Shown: positions 32,648 through 42,772, counted from the stretch's first letter. The stretch is 64,000 bases of DNA from CALBPI01 sp039027435 (GCA_039027435.1 JBCCKF010000008.1:62001-126000); one strand, 5' to 3'. Program-made: numbers and translations. The notes: generated from the sequence alone by a model not told the origin.

Positions 32648-34750
32648 ATGAGTCTGATCCAGCGAACCGCCCGCATTATCGCAGGCCTTACGGCCTCGAT
32701 CCTGGTACTGGGCGCGACCCTCGCGTCAGAAGCAGACCGCGAACCGCTGGAACCTACGGTCCAACATCATCGAATCAGCTCACTGGTCACCCGTTTCATC
32801 GAGAAATCGCATTACACGCGAACACAAGTCGACGATGCGTTGTCCGGGCAAGTTCTGGATAGCTATATCGACGCTCTCGACGGCAACAAATTGTACTTCC
32901 TCGAGTCGGATATTGCGCGCTTCCAAACCTATCGCAATCGCATCGACAACATGGTTGTCGGCGCGTCTCTCGACCCTGTATTTGAGGTGTTCCGGACCTA
33001 TCAGACCCGGGCCCGCGAGCGCTGGGCGTTCGCCACAACTGCCCTGGAACAGGATCAGGCTTTCGATATTGACGAAAGCTTCGTTTTTGATCGGGACGAG
33101 ATGCCCTGGGCGACGACCAAGAGCGATCTCGATGAGGTCTGGCGCAAGCGCGTCAAGAACGATCTCGTCAACCTGCTGTTGACCGATACCGAGCTGGATG
33201 AAAGCCGGGAGAAACTTCGCAAGCGTTATGCGCGGCTCTCGCGCCAGGTCGATCAGGTCAACTCCAACGATGTGTTCGAGATCTTTATGAACGCTTTTGC
33301 GCGGACTCTGGATCCACACTCAAGCTATCTGTCTCCGAGAAACTCGGAGGAATACCGCATCCAGATGAGCCTCTCGTATTTCGGGATCGGAGCCTCGCTT
33401 CAGATCGAGGATGACTTCGTCAAAGTAATGAACGTCATTCCGGGAGGGCCTGCCGCAATCGACGGAACGCTCAACGCAGAAGACCGCATCGTCGGCGTCG
33501 GTGAGGGTTCCAGCGGAGAAATCGTGGACGTGATCGGCTGGCGTCTCGACGATGTCGTACAACTGATCCGCGGCCCCCGCGATACCGTGGTCCGCCTGCA
33601 GATTCTGCCTGGCGGCGCGATTCCTGGCGATTCGATGGACGTTCTCGAACTCACTCGTGGGCAAGTCAAGCTCGAGGAGCAAGCGGCCAAGCACGAGATC
33701 ATCGAAGTCCCGAGGGATGACAGCACGCTGCGCATTGGCGTCATTGAGGTGCCGAGCTTCTATCGCGACTATCAGGCCCAGCAGGCCGGCGATCGTGACT
33801 TCAAGAGCACGACACGAGACGTCCAGCGCATTCTGGAAACGCTCAAAGAAGAAGGTGTCGATGGTGTTGTCATGGACTTGCGCGGAAACGGCGGTGGCCA
33901 CCTGACCGAGGCTACGATGCTGTCCGGATTGTTTATCGATCAGGGGCCGGTGGTTCAGCTGCGCTATTCGCATGCGAAAGTCGAGGTCTTGAAAGATCCG
34001 GTACCCAGTGTTGCCTATGATGGCCCGTTGGCGGTACTCGTCGACAGATTCAGCGCATCAGCATCAGAGATCTTTGCCGGCGCGATCCAGGACTATGAAC
34101 GCGGTGTCGTTATCGGGCAGCGAACGTTTGGCAAAGGGTCGGTGCAGAACCTGTACAACCTCGACCAATTTGTTCCGCGAAGTGAAGGTGACGGGCTCGG
34201 CCAGCTCACGCTAACCATAGGTAAATACTATCGAGTGACCGGGGACAGCACACAGAATCGCGGTGTGTTGCCCGATATCGAACTCCCCTCAATGATCGAC
34301 ATCGAAGAGTTTGGTGAGAGTACTCGGCCACGCGCCCTGCCCTGGGATCAAATCCAACGTACACGCTTCAGTGCTGGTAGACCGCTCGATACACAGATTG
34401 CGCTTTTGACCGAAACGCTGGAGACGCGGGCTGCAAATGACCCTGATCACCTGTTCTTGCTCGATGATCTGGAGGCAATCTCCGATAACCGCAGCCGCAA
34501 AGAAGTGTCGCTTAACCTGGAAACCCGTAAGAGCGAGCGTGCCGGCTTCCGACAAGCACGTCTGGAGCGCGAAAATACGCGTCGTGAAGCGAACGGGCTG
34601 GAGCCACTTGAGGATCTGGAGGCTCTGGAAGCCGCCGAAGCGCCTGATATTGTGTTGAATGAAGCAGCAGATGTGGTTGCAGATATGATTGAAATGGCGA
34701 CGCCTCAAGGGATGGCGAAACTCCGCCAAGCTGCGGAGCAAGGTAGCTAA
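32648..34750 (+). CDS. prc: Tail-specific protease Prc (C-terminal processing peptidase, S41)
   Basis: 700-residue periplasmic Ser/Lys protease that trims C-termini of envelope proteins and degrades tagged ones. A signal peptide covers about residues 1-27. Next is an N-terminal helical domain (DALDGNKLYFLESDI typical), a PDZ domain (IGASLQIEDDFVKVMNVIPG, about 245-330), and the catalytic core with Ser471 in RFSASASEIFAGA and Lys496 in FGKGSV; the 25-residue gap equals the Ser430/Lys455 spacing of E. coli Prc. The C-terminal DUF3340-type region is present, giving the normal length. AGGAAG precedes the ATG. A strong terminator follows. Confidence 0.95.
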   Translation: MSLIQRTARIIAGLTASILVLGATLASEADREPLEPTVQHHRISSLVTRFIEKSHYTRTQVDDALSGQVLDSYIDALDGNKLYFLESDIARFQTYRNRIDNMVVGASLDPVFEVFRTYQTRARERWAFATTALEQDQAFDIDESFVFDRDEMPWATTKSDLDEVWRKRVKNDLVNLLLTDTELDESREKLRKRYARLSRQVDQVNSNDVFEIFMNAFARTLDPHSSYLSPRNSEEYRIQMSLSYFGIGASLQIEDDFVKVMNVIPGGPAAIDGTLNAEDRIVGVGEGSSGEIVDVIGWRLDDVVQLIRGPRDTVVRLQILPGGAIPGDSMDVLELTRGQVKLEEQAAKHEIIEVPRDDSTLRIGVIEVPSFYRDYQAQQAGDRDFKSTTRDVQRILETLKEEGVDGVVMDLRGNGGGHLTEATMLSGLFIDQGPVVQLRYSHAKVEVLKDPVPSVAYDGPLAVLVDRFSASASEIFAGAIQDYERGVVIGQRTFGKGSVQNLYNLDQFVPRSEGDGLGQLTLTIGKYYRVTGDSTQNRGVLPDIELPSMIDIEEFGESTRPRALPWDQIQRTRFSAGRPLDTQIALLTETLETRAANDPDHLFLLDDLEAISDNRSRKEVSLNLETRKSERAGFRQARLERENTRREANGLEPLEDLEALEAAEAPDIVLNEAADVVADMIEMATPQGMAKLRQAAEQGS

Positions 34751-34780
34751 GCGACTGTTCCACCTCACAATCCATTGAAA

Positions 34781-34806
34781 AACGGGCCAAAGGGCCCGTT
34801 TTTTTT
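34781..34806 (+). terminator. Rho-independent terminator after prc
   Basis: AACGGGCC-AAAG-GGCCCGTT stem (8 bp) followed at once by six T residues: a textbook intrinsic terminator 30 bases after the prc stop. Confidence 0.92.
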
Positions 34807-34816
34807 GGTCTCGGGG

Positions 34817-34858
34817 TTGCGCTAAATTGTTTTAGTGTTATATCTTACTACAACACTA
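34817..34858 (+). promoter_or_regulatory. Candidate promoter with overlapping operator for the RND operon
   Basis: TTGCGC (34817-34822) and TATATC (34839-34844), spaced 16 bases, form a possible -35/-10 pair. A perfect repeat, TAGTGTT (34833-34839) and AACACTA (34852-34858) with 12 bases between, straddles the -10. This is the geometry of a TetR- or MarR-type operator that blocks RNA polymerase. No regulator gene is adjacent; repressor control is inferred. Confidence 0.45.
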
Positions 34859-34881
34859 GTACAGTAAATCGGAATAGCGCG

Positions 34882-35247
34882 ATGGCTACCACCGAGAACC
34901 CCAACGAGATGCGCACCCACGCGAAACAGGAATTCGCGAGGATCGCGCTCGTTTTGTGTTCCGGTCTTGTTGCTATCGGCACGATCCAGCTGTCTGACCA
35001 TCTAATGCAACCACAATCTGGAATCACAGAAACACGCCCAGCCGTAGCGCGGGCATTTCTTCCGGAGCTTGAGTTTGCACCTGTTGAAAAACCCGCGACT
35101 GCCGCTGCTACCACTGCACAGCGACCAAGTCCGGTACCCGTAAATGCAACCATTTCACCACCACGGGCATCCAATGCTCGGGAAGAAAACGAACAACCAG
35201 ATGTCACAGGGAATTCACAATGTCATTGCTCCTTAGATTCGCACTGA
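34882..35247 (+). CDS. Small membrane-anchored protein at the head of the RND efflux operon, unknown
   Basis: 121 residues, one transmembrane helix near 19-38 (ARIALVLCSGLVAIGTI), then a long Pro/Ala/Thr-rich tail. The tail (GITETRPAVARAFLPELEF, PATAAATTAQRPSPVPVN) looks unstructured and should lie in the periplasm. Its gene overlaps the adaptor start by 28 bases in another frame, so the two are tightly linked. It does not resemble TolC-family outer-membrane proteins or regulators, and I cannot assign a family. It could tether or modulate the pump. Confidence 0.6.
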   Translation: MATTENPNEMRTHAKQEFARIALVLCSGLVAIGTIQLSDHLMQPQSGITETRPAVARAFLPELEFAPVEKPATAAATTAQRPSPVPVNATISPPRASNAREENEQPDVTGNSQCHCSLDSH

Positions 35248-36386
35248 TTATCACCAGCCTGATGGTCCTGACCGCGCTGCCGGGATGCGGAGGCACGCCC
35301 GATGCCACGGACTCTACCGAACAGGTAGCCGACACAGAAACCGAAGAAGCTTCTGAAGAAGCGGAAGAGGAAGAGGACACGACGGTGATTCCGGTCGAAG
35401 TGATCGACGTGGATCGCGGCGATGTGTTCGCCGCCTATACCGCGGCCGCGTCGCTGGAGGCATTCGACGAGGCGACCGTCGTCGCCAAGGTCGGCGGCGA
35501 AGTCCGGCAGATCCTCGTCGAGGAAGGCGATCGCGTAAAGCGTGGTGATGTGCTTGCAAGACTGGACGGAGATCAGCTTAGGCTCGAACTCGAACAGTCT
35601 CGTGCGAACCTTGCGAAGCTGGAGCAGGAATACGAACGTAACCTCGAATTGCATGAGCGCGGGCTGGTTGCCGCGAGTGCGTTTCAAACGACCAAATTCG
35701 AAGTGGACTCATTGCGTGCGGCCAACAAGCTGGCGGAGTTGCGCTACCAGTACACGACGATCCGCGCACCGATCGATGGCGTGGTATCGAGTCGCGACAT
35801 CAAACTCGGCAATACCATCGAACAGAACGCACCGACCTTCCGTATAACAGCGATGGATCCGCTGATTGCGAACCTGTTTGTGCCGGAACGCGAGTTCGGA
35901 CGGCTGCAAGCAGATCAGGCGGTGAAGCTCTCGATTGATGCGCTCCCGGGCGATGAGTTCGACGGGATTGTTGCACGCATCAGCCCAACCGTTGATGCGG
36001 AGTCGGGTACGTTCAAAGCGACCGTCGAAATCAGCGACACGTCGCAACGCCTGAAACCCGGAATGTTCGGTCGTTTCGCAGTCATTTATGACGAACAAAA
36101 AGACACGCTGCTGCTACCACAAGATGCACTGATTCAAACCACCGCAGGCAAGATCGTATTCACCGTTTCCGACGGCGTTGCAAAACGCGTCGACGTGATG
36201 ACAGGCTACAGCTGGAATGATGATATCGCTGTGCTGGATGGCCTTACGGATGGCGCACGAGTGGTCGTCGTCGGCCAAGCCGCATTGCGAGATGGATCGA
36301 AAGTGCGTGTCATCGGCGATCCGCTTCCCGAAGACGAGGAAGCTGAAGGCGAGCCTATCGGCGCCGTCGCCAGCATCGGTCGGTAA
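35220..36386 (+). CDS. RND efflux periplasmic adaptor (membrane fusion) lipoprotein
   Basis: 388 residues. It carries a type II signal with lipobox LPGC (Cys23) and then an unusually acidic run (DTETEEASEEAEEEEDT). The adaptor domains follow in order: beta-barrel/lipoyl strand (EATVVAKVGGEVRQILVEEGDRVKRGDVLARLDG), alpha-hairpin (ANLAKLEQEYERNLELHERGLV), the second lipoyl half (YTTIRAPIDGVVSSRDI), and the membrane-proximal part with RLKPGMFGRFAVIYDEQ. It links the two following permeases to an outer-membrane channel, whose gene is not in the window. AGGGAA serves the ATG. Confidence 0.93.
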   Translation: MSLLLRFALIITSLMVLTALPGCGGTPDATDSTEQVADTETEEASEEAEEEEDTTVIPVEVIDVDRGDVFAAYTAAASLEAFDEATVVAKVGGEVRQILVEEGDRVKRGDVLARLDGDQLRLELEQSRANLAKLEQEYERNLELHERGLVAASAFQTTKFEVDSLRAANKLAELRYQYTTIRAPIDGVVSSRDIKLGNTIEQNAPTFRITAMDPLIANLFVPEREFGRLQADQAVKLSIDALPGDEFDGIVARISPTVDAESGTFKATVEISDTSQRLKPGMFGRFAVIYDEQKDTLLLPQDALIQTTAGKIVFTVSDGVAKRVDVMTGYSWNDDIAVLDGLTDGARVVVVGQAALRDGSKVRVIGDPLPEDEEAEGEPIGAVASIGR

Positions 36387-36389
36387 ACC

Positions 36390-39300
36390 ATGAGCAACAC
36401 ACAGAAGCAGAAAGCTGGCAGCCTTGGGCTGGTCCGGCTGGCCACGGGGCGCCCGGTCACTGTACTGATGCTGTTCCTCGCAATCGTCATGTTCGGTTAC
36501 GTGTCGCTCGGTCGGCTGTCGGTCAATCTACTGCCTGACCTGTCCTACCCCACCCTGACGGTTCGCACAGAGCTTCCCGGCGCCGCGCCACAGGAACTGG
36601 AAAGCCTGATCACCAAACCCGTCGAGGAAGCGGTTGGCACCATCGGTGGCGTGCGTCAGGTGCGCTCCGTGTCGCGCACAGGACAGTCGGATGTCACCGT
36701 CGTGTTCAACTGGGGCACCGACATGAACCTCGCGAGTGTTGATGTTCGCGAGAAACTCGACATTCTGGAATTACCCCTGGAAGCGCGCCGACCGCTACTA
36801 CTGAGATTCGATCCGTCCAGCGAACCGATCATGCGATTGGCGCTCGGCGAAACCGATGCGTCGATGATGACCAATGAACGCCTTAAGCGCCTACGTCAGG
36901 TCGCAGAAGACGATATCAAGGATGATTTTGAATCGGTCGATGGTGTTGCTGCCGCCAAAGTCAGTGGCGGCCTCGAAGACGAAGTCCAGATCGTTGTCGA
37001 TCAGGTCAAACTTTCTCAACTCAATCTGACGATCGCAGAGGTTGCCAACCGCTTGCAGGCGGAAAACGTCAACCTCGCGGGCGGACGACTGGAACAAGGG
37101 CTTCGCCGGTTCCTTGTTCGAACGATCAACGAATTTGAATCGGTCGAAGCGTTCGGCGAGGCGATCATCGCGACCCGCGCAGGTCGACCCGTTTACCTGA
37201 AGGACATTGCCCAGGTGACTCGCGGGTTCAAGGACCGCGAGGCCATCACTCGCGTGGACGGCAATGAGGTCATCGAGCTCGCCCTCTACAAGGAAGGCGA
37301 CTCCAATACCGTACAGGTTGCCAACAATATTGACCGGAGACTGAATTCGATTGGCGACCAGCTGCCCGACAACTTGCAGCTCGTAAAGATCGCTGACCAA
37401 TCAGAGTTCATTCGCTCGGCCGTGGATGACGTCAAGTCCGCTGCTATCTGGGGCGGCCTGTTCGCGGTCATCGTGCTTTACGGTTTCCTCGGCAACGCGC
37501 GCGCCACCTTTATCGTCGGCATCACCATCCCGGTATCCGTCATTGGCACATTCGCGCTGATGAACCTCACCGATCTCAGCCTCAATATCATGTCGCTCGG
37601 CGGCATTGCGTTGGCCGTCGGTTTGTTGGTCGACAACGCCATCGTCGTGTTGGAGAACATTTACGCCAAGCGAGAACAAGGATTCGCGATGGTGGAAGCC
37701 GCCGAACGCGGCACCAGTGAAGTGGCGGGTGCAGTTTTCGCCGCGACCCTCACCACCGTCGCTGTTTTCTTCCCCATGGTTTTCGTCACCGGCATTGCTG
37801 GCGAGCTGTTCCGGGACCAATCGCTCACCGTGACGTTTGCTTTGTCATTCTCGCTGCTTCTGGCCGTCCTTTTGATTCCCATGCTGGCCTCAGCGGGCGC
37901 ACGCAAGGGTTACGCCGAATCAGAGGACACCGGTAAAGCCGGTTGGTTCGCGCGCGTTATCGCATTCCCGATCCGTATGTTCGTTCTGGTGTTCAGGGGT
38001 ATCTCTTTTGTCCTTGGCTTTATCGGCAAGATATTCACGTTTGTGTTCGGCCGGATCAACAACATGTTCGCTGCCGCCTACGGCCCTGCACTGCGTTGGG
38101 CAATGCGCCATCGCATTATCGTTTGTGGCGCATCCCTTGCGTTGTTCGTTGCAACGATGAGTCTCGTGCCTCGACTCGGCAGCGAATTGATTCCGCAACT
38201 CTCCCAAGGGGAATTCGCGATTAATCTGAGACTAGCTCCGGGAACTCCGCTGGATGAGACCGACGATGTGGTGGCATCTGCGTTTTCGGCTACGAAGCGC
38301 ATCAGTGATATTGACCGGACATTCTCGGTCACAGGGACTGGCAACCGTCTGGATGCAAATCCGGTGGATGCCGGGGAACATACGGCGGTCCTCAATATCA
38401 TGATGGCGCCTGGCAGTGATCGCGCCGCAGAAGATGCCGCCATGCAGAAGCTGCGTCGGTCACTCGATGCGATTCCGGGACTCGCTTACGATTTCGAGCG
38501 CCCTGCTCTGCTAGCGCTGAGTACGCCACTGGAGATCGTCTACCGCGGATACAATCTCGATCAGCTTCGTGAACGTGCAACAGCGCTCGCGGATGAGCTA
38601 TCCGCAAACCCGCAGTTCGCCGATGTACGGACGAACGTCGAAGGCGGCAACCCGGAGATTCAGATCACCTTCGATCAGGAACGTGCTGCATCTTTGGGTC
38701 TCGTAGTGCGTGACATCGCGGACAGCGTGGTCACCAGCGTCCGTGGCAACGTTGCCACGCGTTACAGCTGGAGAGATCGCAAGATCGATGTCACCGTGAA
38801 GAGCTTGGAATCGCAGAATGCGTCGATCGATGACGTTCGACAATTGATCGTTAATCCGGGTAGCGCACGACCAGTCAAATTGACAGATGTGGCCGACATA
38901 CGGCTGGCGACAGGCCCTTCCGAAATCCGTCGCTTCGACCAGGAGCGGGTCGCGGTGGTTTCCGCCTCCCTGACAAGCGGCGACCTCGGAACAGTATCAA
39001 AGGCGCTGGAAGCACGCCTGAATGAAATATCGCTACCCGAGGGAATGACCGTTGAAGTGCTTGGGCAGAGCGAGGAGATGGAACGCTCACTGACTTCAAT
39101 GCAGTTCACGCTCGCCTTGGCGATCTTCCTGGTCTACCTCGTTATGGCATCGCAGTTCGAATCGCTGACACACCCGTTTGTCATCTTGTTTACGATACCG
39201 CTTGCGATGGTGGGCGCAGTGCTCGCACTCTGGGTTACTGGCACAACAGTGAACGTCGTGGCGTTCATCGGCATGATCATGTTGGCTGGCATTGTCGTCA

Positions 39301-39656
39301 ACAATGCGATCGTAATGATCGACACGATCAATCAGCTCCGCAACGGTGGCATGCCTCGTGAAGCAGCGATCTTCGAAGGCGCTCGAACACGTCTCCGACC
39401 CATCCTGATGACGACACTGACTACAGCACTGGGTTTGTTGCCGATGGCGATTGGGCTCGGCCAGGGCGCCGAAGTCCGTACCCCGATGGCCATTACAGTG
39501 ATCGGTGGTCTGCTCACCTCGACACTGCTCACCTTGATTGTCATTCCCGTGGTGTACAGCCTGCTCGACCGCAAGAAAACGGACGCCGACACGCGCGAAC
39601 GTGCTCCGGGCGCCGCACAAACAACGATGATGCCGACGGACGGACAGCTCGCATGA
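36390..39656 (+). CDS. RND efflux permease 1
   Basis: 1088 residues, HAE/CzcA-type proton-driven inner-membrane pump. TM1 follows GRPVTVLMLFLAIVMFGYVSL. The periplasmic porter domain begins with PGAAPQELESLITKPVEEAV. TM4 has GLLVDNAIVVLENI, keeping one of the two acidic residues of AcrB (Asp407) with Asn at the second place; TM10 has GIVVNNAIVMIDTI, so the AcrB Lys940 position is Asn. This pattern is common in a branch of HAE pumps whose proton path differs from AcrB. A loop near residues 505-550 adds an amphipathic segment (GKAGWFARVIAFPIRMFV). It follows the adaptor by 3 bases and overlaps permease 2 by 4. Confidence 0.93.
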   Translation: MSNTQKQKAGSLGLVRLATGRPVTVLMLFLAIVMFGYVSLGRLSVNLLPDLSYPTLTVRTELPGAAPQELESLITKPVEEAVGTIGGVRQVRSVSRTGQSDVTVVFNWGTDMNLASVDVREKLDILELPLEARRPLLLRFDPSSEPIMRLALGETDASMMTNERLKRLRQVAEDDIKDDFESVDGVAAAKVSGGLEDEVQIVVDQVKLSQLNLTIAEVANRLQAENVNLAGGRLEQGLRRFLVRTINEFESVEAFGEAIIATRAGRPVYLKDIAQVTRGFKDREAITRVDGNEVIELALYKEGDSNTVQVANNIDRRLNSIGDQLPDNLQLVKIADQSEFIRSAVDDVKSAAIWGGLFAVIVLYGFLGNARATFIVGITIPVSVIGTFALMNLTDLSLNIMSLGGIALAVGLLVDNAIVVLENIYAKREQGFAMVEAAERGTSEVAGAVFAATLTTVAVFFPMVFVTGIAGELFRDQSLTVTFALSFSLLLAVLLIPMLASAGARKGYAESEDTGKAGWFARVIAFPIRMFVLVFRGISFVLGFIGKIFTFVFGRINNMFAAAYGPALRWAMRHRIIVCGASLALFVATMSLVPRLGSELIPQLSQGEFAINLRLAPGTPLDETDDVVASAFSATKRISDIDRTFSVTGTGNRLDANPVDAGEHTAVLNIMMAPGSDRAAEDAAMQKLRRSLDAIPGLAYDFERPALLALSTPLEIVYRGYNLDQLRERATALADELSANPQFADVRTNVEGGNPEIQITFDQERAASLGLVVRDIADSVVTSVRGNVATRYSWRDRKIDVTVKSLESQNASIDDVRQLIVNPGSARPVKLTDVADIRLATGPSEIRRFDQERVAVVSASLTSGDLGTVSKALEARLNEISLPEGMTVEVLGQSEEMERSLTSMQFTLALAIFLVYLVMASQFESLTHPFVILFTIPLAMVGAVLALWVTGTTVNVVAFIGMIMLAGIVVNNAIVMIDTINQLRNGGMPREAAIFEGARTRLRPILMTTLTTALGLLPMAIGLGQGAEVRTPMAITVIGGLLTSTLLTLIVIPVVYSLLDRKKTDADTRERAPGAAQTTMMPTDGQLA

Positions 39657-42600
39657 AGCACACAGAGTTCTCATTACGCCGACCGGTGACTGTATGCATG
39701 GTGTTTGCGGCATTGCTGGCCGTTGGATTGATCTCCTCGCGTTTGCTGCCGCTCGAAGAAACACCGGACATCGATATTCCGGGTTTCTTTGTCAACATCC
39801 CGTACGACGGGTCGACACCTAAGGAAACCGAACGCCAGATCACCCGACCCGCTGAAGAAGCTCTAGCGACGTTGCCGGGTGTGCGTGACATGTATTCTGG
39901 ATCGCGCGAATCCGGTGCTGAGATCTGGATGCAGTACGGATTCAACTCCAACGCGCGCACCGCCGCGGTGGAAGCTCGCGTCAAGCTCGACGCGATCCGG
40001 GATCAGCTGCCCACCGACCTTGAGCGAATTCAGGTCTTCAGTGGCTCGATTAATGACCGCCCTATCATGCAACTTCGCGTTTCGAGTGATCGCGATCTTT
40101 CCAATGCATGGGACCTTTTGAATACGCAGGTCAAGCGTCGTCTGGAGAGACTACCCGGTGTCTCCCAGGTGGAAATTCAAGGCGTAGAACCACCCGAAGT
40201 GCGACTCAGACTCGATGCGAGCCGAGTGGCCGCGCACGGTGTGGACATCAACGAACTCGCCAACCTGCTGCGACGCGGCAATTTCGCGGTCAGCGCCGGG
40301 CAGATCACTGCTGGCAATGAACGATGGACCTTGCGACCCAATGGCGAGTTCAAGAGCCTCGACGACATCCGTAACCTTGTTATCGACGATCGCAATCTGC
40401 GCCTGCGCGACGTTGCCAACGTCAGCATGACCTCACAGGAACGCAACTACGGCCGTCACCTCGATGGAAACTACGCGATTGGTATCTCAGTGAGTCGCGC
40501 TAGCGGTTACAACATGGTCGAGGTCGCCGATCGGGTAATCGAGGAAATCGAGGCTATCGGCAAGACGCCGGCGATGACCGGTATCGAAATCTTTAGTCTC
40601 GATAACCAGGCGGACTCAGTTCGCCAGTCCCTGCGTGATCTCGTCAGTTCGGGGCTGATCGGCGCCCTACTTGCAGTTGTTGTGCTGTATTTCTTCCTCC
40701 GTCATATGGCGACCACGCTGATCGTCACGCTCTCGGTGCCGCTGTCCCTGATCATCACGCTGGGCGCGATGTACTTTAGTGGCTTGACGTTGAATGTGCT
40801 TACGCTGATGGGCCTGATGCTGGCGATCGGCATGCTCGTAGACAACTCCGTTGTCGTGACCGAGAGTATCTTCCGTTACCGTCAGGAAGACGACGCCGAT
40901 CCTGCCAGCGCGACCATGAAAGGTGTCCGAGAGGTCGGACTTGCCGTGATCGCGAGCACGGCAACCTCAATCTGTGTATTTGCTCCGCTTCTGTTTAGCC
41001 AAGAGACAGAAGAAGGCGTGTTCTTGCGTCACGTCGCCATCACGATCTCAGTGGCAATCCTTTGCTCGCTTGTCATCGCGCAGACGCTCATTCCGCTGCT
41101 CACGAGCAAGCTGAAGAAAATTCCAAGAGAACATGCCGGCAAACTGATTCCCGCCGTCGCTAGCCGCTACGGTGCTCTGCTCAGCTGGATTACTAATGCA
41201 CGCGGTTGGAAACGCATCATCGCGCCCGCAATTGCAATCGTCGTACTCATCTCGCCGATCATTCCGATCCAGACTGAAATGTTCAAGATGGACCCATTCC
41301 CCGAAGAACCTACGCGACGATTGTTCCTGCCCTACAACATGAACGATTACTACTCGCTGGATAAGGTCGAAGAAAGCGTGAACGAAATCGAGCAGTTCCT
41401 GTTCGACAACCAGGAACGCTTTGAGATTCGTTCGGTGTATTCCTATTGGGAACAAGGCCGAGCGGAAACGACCATTCTTTTGACCCAGGGTGCCGATGCG
41501 ACGCTGGACTCCCGTAAGGTCATGGAAATGATTCTCGCCGAGAAGCCGGACATAGCGATCGGTGATCCTGCGTTCGAGCGAAGCAATAATGGTGTCGGAG
41601 AAGGCTTTAGCGTCACGCTCTCCGGAGAGTCGACCGAGCGGCTTCGTGAACTGACCTATGATGCCTGGGATGTCCTTGAGAACATCGATGGACTGTTCGA
41701 CTTCAGTACGGATCTAACAGCCGGTGCGCGCGAAGTACAGATTCGACTCGACCGGGAAAAGGCGGCGGCAATCGGTGCTAGCGCACAAACTGTTGGTGAT
41801 GCGGTCGGCATCGCACTGCGTGGCGAGCGACTTCGCGAATACCGAAGCGAAGACGGCGAGGTTCTGATGCGACTTGCGCTGCGCGATAACGATCGACAGA
41901 CCATCGACCAACTTGGCAATCTGATGGTGCCGGTGCTGTCCCCCGATGGCACCCCCGGTTCTGTACCGCTCTATCAGATCGCCGATCTCGAACAAACACG
42001 CGGTGCACGCACGATTCAACGCACCAACCGCAAGACTTCCGTATCGATCAATGCAGCCGTTGACCCGAAAACTAACATGGATGAGCTACGACCCAAGGTC
42101 GAGGCGGTCATGAACGAGTTGCAACTACCCGCCGGGTATCAATGGGGCTTCGGCAGAGGGTTCGAACGCAGCGAGGACACCAAGAACATGATGGCCGAGA
42201 ACATCCTGCTAGGGATGCTTCTGATCATCATTGTCATGGCGGCCATGTTCGAATCGATGCTCTACCCGCTGTCGATCATCATGTCCCTATTCTACTCAAT
42301 GGTCGGCGTTGTATGGTTCCTCGCACTGACGGGCACATCGTTCACGTTCATGGCGATGGTCGGCGTGATGATTCTGATTGGTGTTGTGGTGAATAACGGC
42401 ATTGTGCTCGTCGATCACATCAACAACCTGCGGCGCGAGGGGCTGCCTCGCGATGAAGCGGTTGTGCGGGGCGCCAGAGATCGATTCCGCCCGATTCTGA
42501 TGACCGCGGCGACAACGATTCTGGGCCTGGTACCTCTGGCAGTGGGCAACACGGTCGTCGGCTCTGGTGGCCCTGCCTATTATCCGATGGCACGCACCAT

Positions 42601-42751
42601 CATTGGTGGGCTCGCCTTTTCCACGATCGTGTCACTGGTCGCCGTACCCATGGCGTACATCGGACTGGATAAGTTCAGGAACTGGAGTCTCGGTATCTGG
42701 CGCCATGCAGCGCGTCGGCCCGCAAAGACCGCTCAAGTGAGCGCCGGATAG
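39653..42751 (+). CDS. RND efflux permease 2
   Basis: 1032 residues, a second full-length RND permease distinct from permease 1. The start is RRPVTVCMVFAALLAVGLI; the porter opens with YDGSTPKETERQITRPAEEAL, TM4 has GMLVDNSVVVTESI and TM10 has GVVVNNGIVLVDHI. Like its neighbour it keeps a single Asp in TM4 and lacks the TM10 Lys. Its porter differs strongly from permease 1. In E. coli, MdtB and MdtC form a mixed trimer from two such genes; the tight coupling here (ATGA overlap) suggests the same. The last residues are basic, without a long tail. Confidence 0.93.
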   Translation: MKHTEFSLRRPVTVCMVFAALLAVGLISSRLLPLEETPDIDIPGFFVNIPYDGSTPKETERQITRPAEEALATLPGVRDMYSGSRESGAEIWMQYGFNSNARTAAVEARVKLDAIRDQLPTDLERIQVFSGSINDRPIMQLRVSSDRDLSNAWDLLNTQVKRRLERLPGVSQVEIQGVEPPEVRLRLDASRVAAHGVDINELANLLRRGNFAVSAGQITAGNERWTLRPNGEFKSLDDIRNLVIDDRNLRLRDVANVSMTSQERNYGRHLDGNYAIGISVSRASGYNMVEVADRVIEEIEAIGKTPAMTGIEIFSLDNQADSVRQSLRDLVSSGLIGALLAVVVLYFFLRHMATTLIVTLSVPLSLIITLGAMYFSGLTLNVLTLMGLMLAIGMLVDNSVVVTESIFRYRQEDDADPASATMKGVREVGLAVIASTATSICVFAPLLFSQETEEGVFLRHVAITISVAILCSLVIAQTLIPLLTSKLKKIPREHAGKLIPAVASRYGALLSWITNARGWKRIIAPAIAIVVLISPIIPIQTEMFKMDPFPEEPTRRLFLPYNMNDYYSLDKVEESVNEIEQFLFDNQERFEIRSVYSYWEQGRAETTILLTQGADATLDSRKVMEMILAEKPDIAIGDPAFERSNNGVGEGFSVTLSGESTERLRELTYDAWDVLENIDGLFDFSTDLTAGAREVQIRLDREKAAAIGASAQTVGDAVGIALRGERLREYRSEDGEVLMRLALRDNDRQTIDQLGNLMVPVLSPDGTPGSVPLYQIADLEQTRGARTIQRTNRKTSVSINAAVDPKTNMDELRPKVEAVMNELQLPAGYQWGFGRGFERSEDTKNMMAENILLGMLLIIIVMAAMFESMLYPLSIIMSLFYSMVGVVWFLALTGTSFTFMAMVGVMILIGVVVNNGIVLVDHINNLRREGLPRDEAVVRGARDRFRPILMTAATTILGLVPLAVGNTVVGSGGPAYYPMARTIIGGLAFSTIVSLVAVPMAYIGLDKFRNWSLGIWRHAARRPAKTAQVSAG

Positions 42752-42772
42752 AGACAACGTGGCGAGCGGCGG

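Noticed and set aside
39096..39764. 222-residue frame antisense to the junction of the two RND permeases
   Set aside because: His/Arg/Cys-rich composition and full overlap with TM10-TM12 coding mark it as a shadow.
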